64,000 nucleotides of DNA from an uncultured Christensenellaceae bacterium (GCA_910586625.1 CAJUIZ010000007.1:22769-86768), one strand, 5' to 3'; shown: positions 26,439 to 35,419, counted from the first letter of the stretch. The notes: generated by a model not told the origin, from the letters alone. A program made the numbers and translations.

Positions 26439-27194
26439 TTAGTTGCCGTTATCCAAGTCATTGTAAAATACCCGTTCGAGAGTAAGCCCCTTGGCGGGCA
26501 GAGTTTTGTACTTCAACTTTACGCCGTCAAGTGCCTGCCTTACGTCGCAGGCTTTGTACTTGCCCTTGCCCACTTCCGCAAGCAGACCGCACATATTGCG
26601 CACCTGATTGTAAAGGAACGCGTTGCCGTTGACGGTAATTTCTATTATTCCGCAGTCCCATTCCGCAACGTCGAAGAAATTGACTGTACGCACCGTGCCT
26701 TTGAGATTGCTTCCCGTCTTTTGAAAGGCGGCAAAGTCGTGAGTTCCCGTAAACAGCTGCGCTGCGGATTTCATTGCAGCAACGTCAAGCGGTTTGTATA
26801 TCTGCGTATGGTTTACATCCAACGTCGGCTTGCGCACGGCGGAAACGTACAACCTGTACACATACGTTTTGGATACTGCCGAAAAACGCGCGTCGAAGCT
26901 GTCGGGGACGATTTCCGCATTTGTTACGGCAACGCTTGCGGGCAGCGACAAATTAACTCCCAAGCACAGTTTGTAGGGGTTAACCTGCTTTTCGGTTGTG
27001 AAGTGAGCGACCTGCCCTACCGCGTGAACGCCCACGTCCGTACGGCCTGCGGCGTATATTCGAACAAAGTCGCAACCGAAGTATTTGCCGAGAGCTTTTT
27101 CCACCGTGTCCTGTACGGAAACGCCGTTGGTCTGGCTTTGCCAGCCGCAAAAGTCCGCCCCCACGTATTCTATTGTAAGCTTAATTTTAGGCAT
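26439..27194 (-). CDS. truA: tRNA pseudouridine(38-40) synthase TruA
   Basis: Makes pseudouridine at positions 38-40 of tRNA anticodon arms. 251 aa. Catalytic Asp in AAGRTDVGVHAVGQVAHF, start KLTIEYVGADFCGWQSQ, and FLYNQVRNMCGLLAEVGKG near the C-terminus. It follows ecfT by 14 bases without a good RBS, so it is probably the last gene of the ecf operon, a common arrangement in Firmicutes (rplQ-ecfA1-ecfA2-ecfT-truA-rplM), here with rplM split off. Confidence 0.96.
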   Translation of the reverse strand: MPKIKLTIEYVGADFCGWQSQTNGVSVQDTVEKALGKYFGCDFVRIYAAGRTDVGVHAVGQVAHFTTEKQVNPYKLCLGVNLSLPASVAVTNAEIVPDSFDARFSAVSKTYVYRLYVSAVRKPTLDVNHTQIYKPLDVAAMKSAAQLFTGTHDFAAFQKTGSNLKGTVRTVNFFDVAEWDCGIIEITVNGNAFLYNQVRNMCGLLAEVGKGKYKACDVRQALDGVKLKYKTLPAKGLTLERVFYNDLDNGN

Positions 27195-27208
27195 AGCTTT
27201 TTAATGCG

Positions 27209-28093
27209 TTAGAAATATAACCAATTTATTCCGTTGACGATAAGCCACTCGCCGCCGTTAGTTAAAAGCCACTCCGTATTATTCCATTGATAGCTCATTC
27301 CGTACACGACGAATACCGTTACGAAAAACAGCAAAGCAATAAACGTTGCGACAAAATCGCGCCAGGAAAGCTTCATTATACGCATTTGCGTACGCTTGGT
27401 TGCGCCTTCGTAGCAACGGCTGTTCATTGCGTTTGCCAGCTCTTCCGCGCGGCGGAAACCGCCCACAAGCAGCGGAATGAGAATTGGCACGAAAGCCTTG
27501 GCGCGCTTGACGAGTCCGCCCGTATCGAAGCTTGCGCCCCTTGCCTTCTGCGCGCGGATTATCCTGTCCGTTTCGTCGATAAGCCCCGGAATAAGCGACA
27601 AGGTAAGGCTCATAATAAGCGCGATCTCGTGAACTGGAACCTTGATTACTTTGAGCGGTTTTAACAGGCTTTCTATCGCGTGAGTAAGGTCTACGGGCGT
27701 AGTTGTCAACGTCAGCACGCTCGATCCGACCACGAGATAGGTAAGCCGCAAAAACATTTTGGCGGCGAAATACAGACCGCCGTCATATATCTCGAATATC
27801 CACCACTTGCATAATAGCGTTCCCGTCTTGGTAAAGAAAATGTTGAGTATCACAGTCAAAAGCAACAATACAAGTATGCCCTTTACCGACTTTAATATAG
27901 ACCTTAGCGGAACGCGGGACGAAGCGACGAGCATTATCAAAAATACCGTAATAAAAGCAAAGCCCACAAAGCTTGTTACGAAAAATATTCCCACCATAAA
28001 CAGCAGACAAAGCAGCAGCTTTACCCTTGCGTCCATACGGTGAATAAAGGAATCGGCGGGATAGTACTGACCGAAGGTGACGTCTTTAAGCAT
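27209..28093 (-). CDS. ecfT: ECF transporter transmembrane subunit EcfT
   Basis: The shared membrane component of group II energy-coupling factor vitamin importers. 294 aa from the ATG at 28093 (RBS AAAGGGGG, eight bases); a GTG three codons upstream has no spacing for a ribosome site. Early DSFIHRMDARVKLLL is the family start. The coupling-helix motifs with Ala-Arg-Gly are visible as IIRAQKARGASFD and ANAMNSRCYEG (Arg-Gly changed to Arg-Cys in the second). Overlaps ecfA2 by eight bases. Confidence 0.93.
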   Translation of the reverse strand: MLKDVTFGQYYPADSFIHRMDARVKLLLCLLFMVGIFFVTSFVGFAFITVFLIMLVASSRVPLRSILKSVKGILVLLLLTVILNIFFTKTGTLLCKWWIFEIYDGGLYFAAKMFLRLTYLVVGSSVLTLTTTPVDLTHAIESLLKPLKVIKVPVHEIALIMSLTLSLIPGLIDETDRIIRAQKARGASFDTGGLVKRAKAFVPILIPLLVGGFRRAEELANAMNSRCYEGATKRTQMRIMKLSWRDFVATFIALLFFVTVFVVYGMSYQWNNTEWLLTNGGEWLIVNGINWLYF

Positions 28094-29003
28094 TGCCGAC
28101 ACCCCCTTTCAGCGCAAGCACCGCGTCAAACACCTGCTCGACCGTTTTGCAATCGTCGGGGATAACGTAGCCTTGGCGTTCCAATTCGTTGCAAAACTTG
28201 GCCATATGCGGGATTTCGAGATTCATCGAGACTATCTCGTCTTCCTTCTTGAACAGCTGTCTCGGTGTAGTATCGTACGCAACTTCGCCGTCTCTGAACA
28301 CTATAATTCGGTCGGCGTTTTCGTATACTTCGTTCATATCGTGCGAAACCATAACCACGGTTACGCCCTTGTGCCTGTTTATGGACGACACAAGCGACAA
28401 TATCTCGCGCTTGCCCCTTGGGTCGAGTCCGGCGGTAGGCTCGTCCATAACTAATATTTGCGGCTCCATTGCCAGCACGCCAGCCAATGCCACGCGGCGT
28501 TTTTCTCCGCCCGACAAATCGAAAGGAGACTTATTCTTGACCTTGTCGAAGTCCATTCCGACAAGCTCTAATGCGTTTTTGGCAAGCTGCTCGCGCTTGT
28601 CCTTGTCCGTAATGCCGAAATTTTTAAGCCCGAAGCATACGTCGTCCAAAACCGTATCGGCAAACAGCTGGTATTCGGGATACTGGAACACCATACCCAC
28701 GCTTCCGCGCAGGGCTTTAAGGTCCACCTTTTTTGCTGAAAGATTGTGATCGAGAACGAACAAACCGCCGCTTTGAACGCGAATCAAAGCGTTAAGATGC
28801 TGAACGAAAGTGGTTTTGCCGCTGCCAGTGTGACCGACAATGGCAACAAATTCTCCGCGGTTGACGGTGAGCGTTACGTCCTTTAATGCCTGCTTGGAAA
28901 AAGGAGATTTGGGATTGTAGGTAAAGTTAAGCTTGTCCGCTACGATTGCGGCGGCGCCGTCGGCAACGGCTTGGAGAATAACTACTTTGTCAGATTTCGA
29001 CAT
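28086..29003 (-). CDS. ecfA2: ECF transporter ATPase EcfA2
   Basis: ABC ATPase of the ECF module. 305 aa from the ATG at 29003, which overlaps the end of ecfA1 by 22 bases and has a G-rich ribosome site; the open frame continues 11 codons further. Walker A GHTGSGKT, Q-loop VFQYPEYQLFADTV, signature LSGGEKRRVALAG and Walker B ILVMDEPTAGLDP. The N-terminus is ~20 residues longer than usual. The substrate-binding S component is not in the window. Confidence 0.94.
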   Translation of the reverse strand: MSKSDKVVILQAVADGAAAIVADKLNFTYNPKSPFSKQALKDVTLTVNRGEFVAIVGHTGSGKTTFVQHLNALIRVQSGGLFVLDHNLSAKKVDLKALRGSVGMVFQYPEYQLFADTVLDDVCFGLKNFGITDKDKREQLAKNALELVGMDFDKVKNKSPFDLSGGEKRRVALAGVLAMEPQILVMDEPTAGLDPRGKREILSLVSSINRHKGVTVVMVSHDMNEVYENADRIIVFRDGEVAYDTTPRQLFKKEDEIVSMNLEIPHMAKFCNELERQGYVIPDDCKTVEQVFDAVLALKGGVGNA

Positions 29004-29833
29004 ACTTCCACCCCCAACGTCCGCGCGTCTATGCAATTATCCGTTACGTCAAAGCCGATGCTTTTAAGCTTAGCCGCCAATGCAACCGACCGCGGCGCGT
29101 CCAGCCCCACGGCTTCGAGCAGGCGTTCGTCGGCAAATATTTCCGACGGTTTACCTATTTTTGCAATATGTCCGCCGCTCATTACGACAACTTCGTCGCA
29201 TCCGTACACTTCTTCCATAAAGTGCGTAATGAGAATTACGGTCATACCCTGCTTATTCAACTCGCGGGCGACGGACAGTACTTCGCGCCGTCCCTGCGGG
29301 TCGAGCATTGCGGTGGATTCGTCGAATACTATAACCTTGGGACGAATAGCCAAAGCTCCCGCAATTGCTATACGCTGTTTTTGTCCGCCGGACAGCTTGT
29401 GCGGAGAACGCTTGGCGTATTCCGTCATACCTACCTGTTCCAACGCCGAATAAACGCGTTCCACAATCTCCGGCTGCGGAACGCCCAAATTTTCAGGTCC
29501 GAACGCAACGTCTTCTTCGACGATGCTTGCGACCATCTGATTGTCGGGATTTTGAAAAACCATACCGACGTTTTTACGTATTTCGAATATATTCTTTTTC
29601 TCCGCAGTGTCAAGTCCGCATACGGTAACCGTACCGCTGTTGGGAACAAGCAGCCCGTTAAAAAGCTTCGCCAGCGTAGACTTGCCCGAGCCGTTGTGTC
29701 CGACAAGCGCTACGAAAGCGCCTTCGCGTATTGTAAGGTTTATACCTTCCACGCCCGACGCCTGCGCGGCAATTCCGTCGTCGTCGTACGTTTTGTAGTA
29801 GTAGCTTACGTTTTCCAATGTGATGATATCCAT
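28982..29833 (-). CDS. ecfA1: ECF transporter ATPase EcfA1
   Basis: Partner ABC ATPase of EcfA2. 283 aa. Walker A GHNGSGKS, Q-loop VFQNPDNQMVAS, signature LSGGQKQRIAIAG, and Walker B VIVFDESTAMLDP, where Ser replaces the usual Pro in DEPT, as is typical for EcfA1. RBS AAGGA. It starts 69 bases after the Tyr phosphatase gene; no terminator is seen there, so the two may be co-transcribed. Confidence 0.94.
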   Translation of the reverse strand: MDIITLENVSYYYKTYDDDGIAAQASGVEGINLTIREGAFVALVGHNGSGKSTLAKLFNGLLVPNSGTVTVCGLDTAEKKNIFEIRKNVGMVFQNPDNQMVASIVEEDVAFGPENLGVPQPEIVERVYSALEQVGMTEYAKRSPHKLSGGQKQRIAIAGALAIRPKVIVFDESTAMLDPQGRREVLSVARELNKQGMTVILITHFMEEVYGCDEVVVMSGGHIAKIGKPSEIFADERLLEAVGLDAPRSVALAAKLKSIGFDVTDNCIDARTLGVEVCRNLTK

Positions 29834-29902
29834 AGTTATAGTCCTTACAGGTATATCTCGATAAGTCTTAGTACCTGCATAGCCCGCGGATTGCGCAATA
29901 CG

Positions 29903-30709
29903 CTACGACTGCTTCGTGTACGTTTGCAGCCACTTGGCTACGCGTTGTTCGTCAACGTTATATTCTTCCGAGAAAAAACGTTTTACCGTCTTGTACTTGC
30001 GAATAATCTTTTTGTAAGCGGAATCGAAATATTTTGCTTCGACGTTGCCCGCCACTCCGAGAATTTTGCGATATTTGTTAAAATGCTTATAGCTCTCGTA
30101 CTGTTTGACAAACTTCTTGTTACTTTCCACCCGATAAAAGTTGGACAGCATATAGTCGTTTTTTACCGTCTCGAGATCCGCGCCCAACGCAAGCAGTATA
30201 AGCATGCTCGCCACGCCCGTTCGATCCTTGCCGGCAGTACAATGGAACAAAAACGTTCCGCCTTCGTCCATTACCCTGAACATTTCGGCGTACGCGCGGT
30301 TGCGGAACGGAAACTTGCGGTACAAATGCTTGAAGCGTAATCTAAACGCGCATTTGGACACGCCCGACGGAAGCCAAGTAGGAATCATCTTGACTACCTT
30401 GTCCGGCTTTACAACCATACTTTTACGCGTTTGCGCGGCAGGCACATTGCGATATACCGCCCCGCGGGGAATGTAATCGGGCTTGTACTCCACTTCGTCG
30501 TATCCGCGTAAATCGAATATATAATCTATACCGAGCTTGTCCAACTCCGCCTTGTCGCCGTCCGACAAGCCGAACAGCTCGCCCGAACGGAAGATCATAC
30601 CGTCTTTTATAACGCGACCGTTTTCAAGAACTATTCCGCCCAAATCACGGAAGTTATCTACGGTTATATCGGGATATTTGACCCCGTAATCTTTTTCCTT
30701 ATAGTACAT
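29903..30709 (-). CDS. Tyrosine phosphatase family protein (Y_phosphatase3/IphP-like)
   Basis: 268 aa. The Cys-x5-Arg signature is HCTAGKDRTGVAS; the N-terminal NFRDLGGI and FRSGELFGLSDGD are typical of this family (dual-specificity protein or lipid phosphatases such as IphP and LipA). No signal peptide, so cytosolic. Target unknown. It begins 13 bases after the LRR surface protein gene, so both are likely on one mRNA. Confidence 0.88.
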   Translation of the reverse strand: MYYKEKDYGVKYPDITVDNFRDLGGIVLENGRVIKDGMIFRSGELFGLSDGDKAELDKLGIDYIFDLRGYDEVEYKPDYIPRGAVYRNVPAAQTRKSMVVKPDKVVKMIPTWLPSGVSKCAFRLRFKHLYRKFPFRNRAYAEMFRVMDEGGTFLFHCTAGKDRTGVASMLILLALGADLETVKNDYMLSNFYRVESNKKFVKQYESYKHFNKYRKILGVAGNVEAKYFDSAYKKIIRKYKTVKRFFSEEYNVDEQRVAKWLQTYTKQS

Positions 30710-30722
30710 TGTAATTATCCCG

Positions 30723-32258
30723 TTATTCGTCTTTCATCAAATACCGCACAGGGTATGTCGCGTTATCGCTTGCTTCGCAGATTACGTTGCACAAACCGTC
30801 GTAATAATCCCTGTCGTACATGTTTACGTCTTCTTCACCTGCCGAGCACACCATTATTTTGCCGCTTATCCAATCGTCCGTCGTCCCGAGATAGCTGACG
30901 TTAATCTTATCTCCCAAAAACGCGCCTACTCCTATCTTGGTTAAAGACGCCGGCAGACGTATGCTTGTTACGGCGCAGTGGGCGAACGCTTCCTTGCCGA
31001 TAGTTTTAAGCTTGGAGTGCTCCGCTTCGGAAAAAGACACGGTTGCAAGCGTTTCGCAGCTGTCGAACGCGCCGTCGCCTATGGAAACAACACTTGTGGG
31101 AATTATAACGTTCTTTAACGACGAGCAGCCCATAAAGGCGTAATCTTCGATTGCGGTTATTCCGCGTAAACTTGCCACGTGGTCGCCGCTGTCGATACGT
31201 TCGAGACCTTTACAGCCTTGAAACGCGCCTTCGCCTATTACCGTAACCTCTTGCGGTATTACGGAAGATTTACAGCCGATGATAAGCTTGCCGAAGGATA
31301 TTACGCAATTACCTTCGGAATAATAGTTGATATTGCCCTTGGCTACCGTTAACGTATCAATCGATACGCAATTGGAAAACGCGCGCGTGCCGATATTTTT
31401 AACCGTAGCTGGGATATTAACGCTTGTTAGCGTATGACAACCGGAAAACGCATTGATTTCTATGGTTTCCAATGCGCTCGGAAGCGTGAAGTCCGTTAAC
31501 TTGCGGCACTCGTAAAAAGCCCTTTCGCTGATTGTTTTTAACGTGGAAGGAAATTGTATGGCGGCAAGACTGCGGCATCCGTTGAAGGTATGCTTCGGCA
31601 GCAGCGTCATATTCTCGGGAAGATTGACTTTGACAAGATTTTTGCAGCCGTCGAATACAAATTCGCCGAAAGCGTTTACGCGTCGGGGGAGCTCCGCTTC
31701 GGTAAGAGCCGTGCAGCCGTAGAACGCGCGGGAATCTATCGAAACTATGCTATCGGGAAGAATTACCGCCGTAATATTGCCGTTTTGGGCAAAGGCCTCG
31801 CGTCCTATTGCCGTAACGGGCAAGCCTTCGTGTACGGACGGAACCACGATGACGTTATCGGTAACGCTGCCTATACCCGTTACGGTATACGTACCGCCCG
31901 CTTTAAGCTCCATTTGCAGCCCCAAAGTAGCGGCATAGTTCCACTTTGCGTACAGCGTTATATCTGCAGTCACTCTGTCGCGGTTAAAACGCCACTTGTC
32001 CGCAAGCTCCTTTTGCTTGTACCAACCGCCGAACACATAACCTAAGCGGGTTGGAGCGGAAGGCTCGGATATACGGCTGTTATGCGCAACGTCTGTAAGA
32101 CTGTCCACCGCCGTTCCGCCGTTGGAATCAAAGGTAACCGTATAGGTTGCGTCGCTTTTGTTGCGCGTGCATACTACAACGACTACCGTTACGATAATCG
32201 CTGCAACCAAAATCGCCGCCAACGCTATTATCAATGCTTTGCGATTCAATTTCTTCAT
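30723..32258 (-). CDS. Surface protein with a beta-grasp repeat and BspA-like leucine-rich repeats
   Basis: A 511-aa protein anchored by an N-terminal helix (~8-30). Residues ~37-108 form one Listeria-Bacteroides (Flg_new/InlB B) repeat: YTVTFDSNGGTAVDSL to ITLYAKWN. From ~130 to ~450 come BspA-type LRR_5 repeats (AFYGCTALTEAELP, AFSNCVSIDTLTVA, AFQGCKGLERIDSG, AFMGCSSLKNVIIP). Such proteins act in adhesion. The end (~460-511) has a non-repeat cap. RBS AAGGAG. Confidence 0.88.
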   Translation of the reverse strand: MKKLNRKALIIALAAILVAAIIVTVVVVVCTRNKSDATYTVTFDSNGGTAVDSLTDVAHNSRISEPSAPTRLGYVFGGWYKQKELADKWRFNRDRVTADITLYAKWNYAATLGLQMELKAGGTYTVTGIGSVTDNVIVVPSVHEGLPVTAIGREAFAQNGNITAVILPDSIVSIDSRAFYGCTALTEAELPRRVNAFGEFVFDGCKNLVKVNLPENMTLLPKHTFNGCRSLAAIQFPSTLKTISERAFYECRKLTDFTLPSALETIEINAFSGCHTLTSVNIPATVKNIGTRAFSNCVSIDTLTVAKGNINYYSEGNCVISFGKLIIGCKSSVIPQEVTVIGEGAFQGCKGLERIDSGDHVASLRGITAIEDYAFMGCSSLKNVIIPTSVVSIGDGAFDSCETLATVSFSEAEHSKLKTIGKEAFAHCAVTSIRLPASLTKIGVGAFLGDKINVSYLGTTDDWISGKIMVCSAGEEDVNMYDRDYYDGLCNVICEASDNATYPVRYLMKDE

Positions 32259-32296
32259 CGAACAAAGTACTCCTTAAAGAGTCACATAATTATTTA

Positions 32297-32326
32297 ATTA
32301 TACCCCGAATACAAAAAAATTGTCAA
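32297..32326 (-). promoter_or_regulatory. Promoter of the LRR surface protein operon
   Basis: TTGACA (32321-32326), 18-base spacer ending in GGGG, TATAAT (32297-32302). The spacer has four G directly before the -10, a short form of the G9 arrangement at 5.26 and 56.95 kb. Confidence 0.8.
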
Positions 32327-32367
32327 CTGATATCCGTCAACGGACGATTTTATACCATTGTATACGC

Positions 32368-32398
32368 TTGACAGCCGCCAAGCTACATATGGTATAAT
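32368..32398 (+). promoter_or_regulatory. Promoter of the FNT channel gene, predicts a leaderless mRNA
   Basis: TTGACA (32368-32373), 19-base spacer, TATAAT (32393-32398), only six bases before the ATG at 32405. The spacer is two bases longer than ideal. Confidence 0.65.
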
Positions 32399-32404
32399 GC
32401 GAAT

Positions 32405-33217
32405 ATGTACACAGGATACGAAATTGCAGATAATTACAAAAGAACAGCACTTATCAAAACCACAGCCAAATGGTATCGCACACTTATATTAGCGATATTC
32501 GCGGGAGCGTTCATAGCTTTTGCGGGAGCGCTTGCAACAATTGCGGGTACAGCAGGCGACGGAACAAAATCCACTCTTATTAAAGCCGCCGTTTTCCCGG
32601 TAGGGTTAATACTTGTAGTATTGACCGGCAGCGAACTGTTTACAGGCAACTGTTTGCTTATTGCTCCGCTGCTCAGCCGCGACGTAAAACTTGCGTCAAC
32701 GTTAAAAAACCTAAGTATAGTATACGCGGGAAATTTTGTCGGCTCGGTTGTCGTAGCGTTGCTTACAGTCTACTCGGGAACGTTCGACGGCATACCGAAC
32801 GCGATAGTATCCGCAGCCGCATACAAATGCGGACTGGGCTTCGGAACGGCTATGCTTCGCGCAATCCCCTGCAATGTGCTTGTATGCTTTGCAGTGTGGT
32901 GTTCGTTCGCAGGGAAATCGACCGCGGGCAAAATTATCTCCGTATACCCGCCCATATTCGCCTTTGTAGCGTTGGGAATGGAACACAGTGTGGCGAATAT
33001 GTATTATCTTACGGCAGGATTGCTATCTTCGGCGAAATACGGAATAGCTGCGCAAGGCTTGAACGCAGGAAACGCGCTGTTAAATAGCCTGCTGCCCGCT
33101 ACTCTTGGCAATATTATAGGCGGCACGGTATTGACTGCCCTACCGCTGTGGCTTGCGTTCTTCCGCAAAAGTACGCCGAACAAAAAGGCGGAGACAACTG
33201 CGACAGACGGCAAATAG
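32405..33217 (+). CDS. Formate/nitrite transporter family protein
   Basis: A pentameric anion channel of the FocA/NirC/HSC family. 270 aa with six membrane helices. The start GYEIADNYKRTALIKT matches the family N-terminus, AGAFIAFAG lies in helix 1, SELFTGN in the Omega loop region, and GMEHSVANMYYL carries the central His. Formate is a likely substrate in an anaerobe, but nitrite or hydrosulfide are possible. Start is directly downstream of the -10 box; no Shine-Dalgarno sequence can exist if transcription begins at the predicted base. The next 46 bases hold the rnpB promoter. Confidence 0.93.
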   Translation: MYTGYEIADNYKRTALIKTTAKWYRTLILAIFAGAFIAFAGALATIAGTAGDGTKSTLIKAAVFPVGLILVVLTGSELFTGNCLLIAPLLSRDVKLASTLKNLSIVYAGNFVGSVVVALLTVYSGTFDGIPNAIVSAAAYKCGLGFGTAMLRAIPCNVLVCFAVWCSFAGKSTAGKIISVYPPIFAFVALGMEHSVANMYYLTAGLLSSAKYGIAAQGLNAGNALLNSLLPATLGNIIGGTVLTALPLWLAFFRKSTPNKKAETTATDGK

Positions 33218-33228
33218 ACGCTTTACGG

Positions 33229-33257
33229 TTGACTTAAAGCTTGAACAAGAGTATAAT
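33229..33257 (+). promoter_or_regulatory. Promoter of rnpB
   Basis: TTGACT (33229-33234), 17-base spacer, TATAAT (33252-33257); predicted start at 33264 coincides with the 5' arm of helix P1. Confidence 0.85.
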
Positions 33258-33263
33258 TAAGCC

Positions 33264-33596
33264 GTAAGAGACAGCCAGACGGTTGCGTGGGGCAACTCAC
33301 GAGGAAAGTCCGAGCGCCACAGAGCAAGGACGCAGGCTAACGGCCTGTTAAGGCGACTTAAAGGAAAGTGCAACAGAAATATACCGCAGCGGGCAACTGC
33401 TGTAAGGGTGGAAATGCAGGGTAAGAGCCTACAAACGCTTTGGCGACAAAGCGTTCCTGTAAACCCCGTCCGGCGCAAGAAATGAGATTAAACGTTTGCT
33501 CGACGTCTCGATATATTCGCTTGAACCTGTCGGTAACGACCGGTCTAGAAAGATAACCGTCAAATACAGAACTCGGCTTACAGACTGAACTCTTAC
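33264..33596 (+). ncRNA. rnpB: RNase P RNA
   Basis: The catalytic RNA that trims tRNA 5' ends. Conserved blocks seen: GAGGAAAGTCCGAGC (33300-33314), ACAGAAATATACCGC, GGGTGGAAATGCAGGGTAAG, GAGCCTAC and AGAACTCGGCTTACAG near the 3' end. Helix P1 is formed by GTAAGAG (33264-33270) and CTCTTAC (33590-33596). Overall form looks like the ancestral A type rather than the Bacillus B type. Length ~333 nt. A 73-aa open frame on the other strand is a shadow. Confidence 0.95.
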
Positions 33597-33604
33597 AAAA
33601 TTAT

Positions 33605-33640
33605 GAGACCTTCGGGGTAATTCCCCGAAGGTCTCGCTAT
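33605..33640 (+). terminator. Terminator of rnpB
   Basis: A perfect 13-bp stem (33605-33617 with 33623-33635) and 5-base loop; the T tract after it is poor. Confidence 0.8.
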
Positions 33641-33692
33641 TATATTAACATATCGATATTGCCGACTTGTACACTTAACGAAATAATATTTT

Positions 33693-34088
33693 TTACCATC
33701 TGCTTAATCTGCCAATCTGCTTATCCATACGGTCTCGATACCTGTTTAACGCGACGTCGTAATCTCTGCGCAGCAAAGAGAATGTCTTTTCTTTGCTTTC
33801 GTCGTACGAGTACTGCGTTATACGCTTTTGTACTTCCAACTGCCATTTAATACATCCCATACGCCAGCTGCCGCGCAGTATTTGCTTCGCTTGCTTGGAC
33901 AAAACAAGCTTGTTATTTTTACGAAATATCAGCTCCCCGTTTAACAAGTTATTTATGGAATTTACCAATTCTTCGTACGATATAATAGCGTGGTCCAACA
34001 TATCTATCGACGATATCCACCGTTCGACATCAATCTTCCCTTCTATTACGCACAATACCAATCCGTCTGTCCCGTTATAATTTGTCAT
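33693..34088 (-). CDS. Hypothetical protein, possible winged-helix domain
   Basis: 131 aa, no membrane segments. Residues ~8-75 (LVLCVIEGKIDVERWISSIDM, then SYEELVNSINNLLNGELIFRKNNKLVLSKQA in two parts) look like a winged helix: helix, helix, then a two-strand wing. The second half is basic and helical. No family recognised. Its ATG overlaps the stop of a 27-codon ORF (ATGA), which itself overlaps the hexokinase stop, so all three appear translationally coupled. Confidence 0.65.
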   Translation of the reverse strand: MTNYNGTDGLVLCVIEGKIDVERWISSIDMLDHAIISYEELVNSINNLLNGELIFRKNNKLVLSKQAKQILRGSWRMGCIKWQLEVQKRITQYSYDESKEKTFSLLRRDYDVALNRYRDRMDKQIGRLSRW

Positions 34089-34168
34089 AGCTTAAAATCA
34101 ATCATACTTATTGCCGTCGAAAGTACTTCCGACAGTTTATTACGCATTTGCGGCATCGTCATAATCAT
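34085..34168 (-). CDS. 27-residue ORF bridging hexokinase and the winged-helix ORF
   Basis: Reads MIMTMPQMRNKLSEVL and then STAISMIDFKL. Its ATG overlaps the hexokinase TAA (TAATG) and its TGA overlaps the next ATG (ATGA). No separate ribosome site is evident. The peptide could form an amphipathic helix. It may be a real small protein, a translational bridge, or chance; the double overlap is the only support. Confidence 0.4.
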   Translation of the reverse strand: MIMTMPQMRNKLSEVLSTAISMIDFKL

Positions 34169-35418
34169 TAAAGAATCATACTCGCCATAAGAGTGCCGAC
34201 AAGGTTGAGATCTTCGCCTTGAATAATCTCGTATGTCATGCCGTACTCCCGCAAAATCCCGTCAAGATATTTCTCGAATTCGGCGCGGTATCCCGTTAGT
34301 TTGTTAAAGGTTGTACCTTCCGCGACTATCGCCACAGGCAACGACTTATCTTTACAGGAAGCCACCGCGATTGCGGAATTTACGACGGCGCCCATCTTTG
34401 CAGAGCGGGAAACAAGCTCACGGCAGATATCCCGCGCAAACCGTTGGTCGCAGTCGTTATTAAACTTACAAGGAAATACGCCGCCGTCCAAAAATACCGA
34501 TACGTCTTTCAGTTCGAAGGGCGCAAGCGTAACGTCGCCGACAAAACAGCCTTCGTTGCGCGCCGCCGCAAACGCTTCCGCTATTATATCGGCAAGATAT
34601 TTGCCGCTTGTCGTCTTCTCGAACAGCTGTTTGTCGGGCACTGCCGTACGGCTGATACACGCCTTGTCGAAATCGCCTTGTACAAAGCCGTCGTAATTGC
34701 CGCATTCGGTATTGACGAGCATTTCGCCGACGGACACCCCCGAAACTTTGCCGATATTCGCGGTGCTTTCTATGTAGCAAACGTTCGTACCGGTGCCGTA
34801 AATATATCCCAAATACGCCGAGTATTTTTTGTCCGAATTAGCCATTCCGCCGAGCAGAGTAGCCACGGTATCATTTAGTATTACAATTCTTCTGTCGGCG
34901 TCGGAATAACGCTTGCAGGCGTTAAGCGTTTCGCGCCCCACCTTGGTGCCCATTACTTCCGGCGCGTTGATTTCCTTGCTGAACATAACCACTTCGCCGT
35001 CTACGTCCGCTCCCATATTTACTTGATAGGAAAAGCAAAAACCCATATCGGTCGCTTCGCCCAAATGAGATTTGAGTCTGTCGGCGATTGCGTCGTAGAA
35101 CTCCCGCTTGCCGTAATACGTTCCGTCGGACGCAGGCATTGCGCTTTTGGTAAGATTGCGTATTACCGCCCTGCCTTCGACGTCGAACCAGCCTGTGGCG
35201 ACGCGGAAATTGGTTCCGCCAGCGTCTATCAATATACGCTTAACGTTGGGCTTTATCAGAGAACGGTTTACATTCATAAGATAGGTCGGAATCATCGGCA
35301 TTCCACCTTTACCGTCAAGCCCCAAACGCATTTTCGCAATGAAATCGTCTACGCTTACCCGAACGTCGACGTTATCCGCGCTTTGATTATGTTTTATAAG
35401 AAATTGTTTCGCATTCAT
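34168..35418 (-). CDS. Eukaryote-type hexokinase family sugar kinase
   Basis: Phosphorylates a hexose with ATP. 416 aa. It carries motifs of the classical hexokinase family rather than the ROK/GlcK type common in bacteria: phosphate-1 LIDAGGTNFRVATG (Asp65), FSYQVNMGADVDG in the sugar-binding region, catalytic Asp in ILNDTVATLLGG, YGTGTNVCYIE, and the adenosine loop AIVAEGTTFNK. LGDGxE-type glucose-binding Glu is replaced locally by VNTECGNYDGF. Such hexokinases are known in some Clostridia. First of a coupled chain with the two ORFs downstream. RBS GGAAGG. Confidence 0.88.
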   Translation of the reverse strand: MNAKQFLIKHNQSADNVDVRVSVDDFIAKMRLGLDGKGGMPMIPTYLMNVNRSLIKPNVKRILIDAGGTNFRVATGWFDVEGRAVIRNLTKSAMPASDGTYYGKREFYDAIADRLKSHLGEATDMGFCFSYQVNMGADVDGEVVMFSKEINAPEVMGTKVGRETLNACKRYSDADRRIVILNDTVATLLGGMANSDKKYSAYLGYIYGTGTNVCYIESTANIGKVSGVSVGEMLVNTECGNYDGFVQGDFDKACISRTAVPDKQLFEKTTSGKYLADIIAEAFAAARNEGCFVGDVTLAPFELKDVSVFLDGGVFPCKFNNDCDQRFARDICRELVSRSAKMGAVVNSAIAVASCKDKSLPVAIVAEGTTFNKLTGYRAEFEKYLDGILREYGMTYEIIQGEDLNLVGTLMASMIL

Positions 35419-35419
35419 C

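Noticed and set aside
33257..33478. 73-codon minus-strand frame
   Set aside because: Lies within rnpB, a structured RNA gene on the plus strand.
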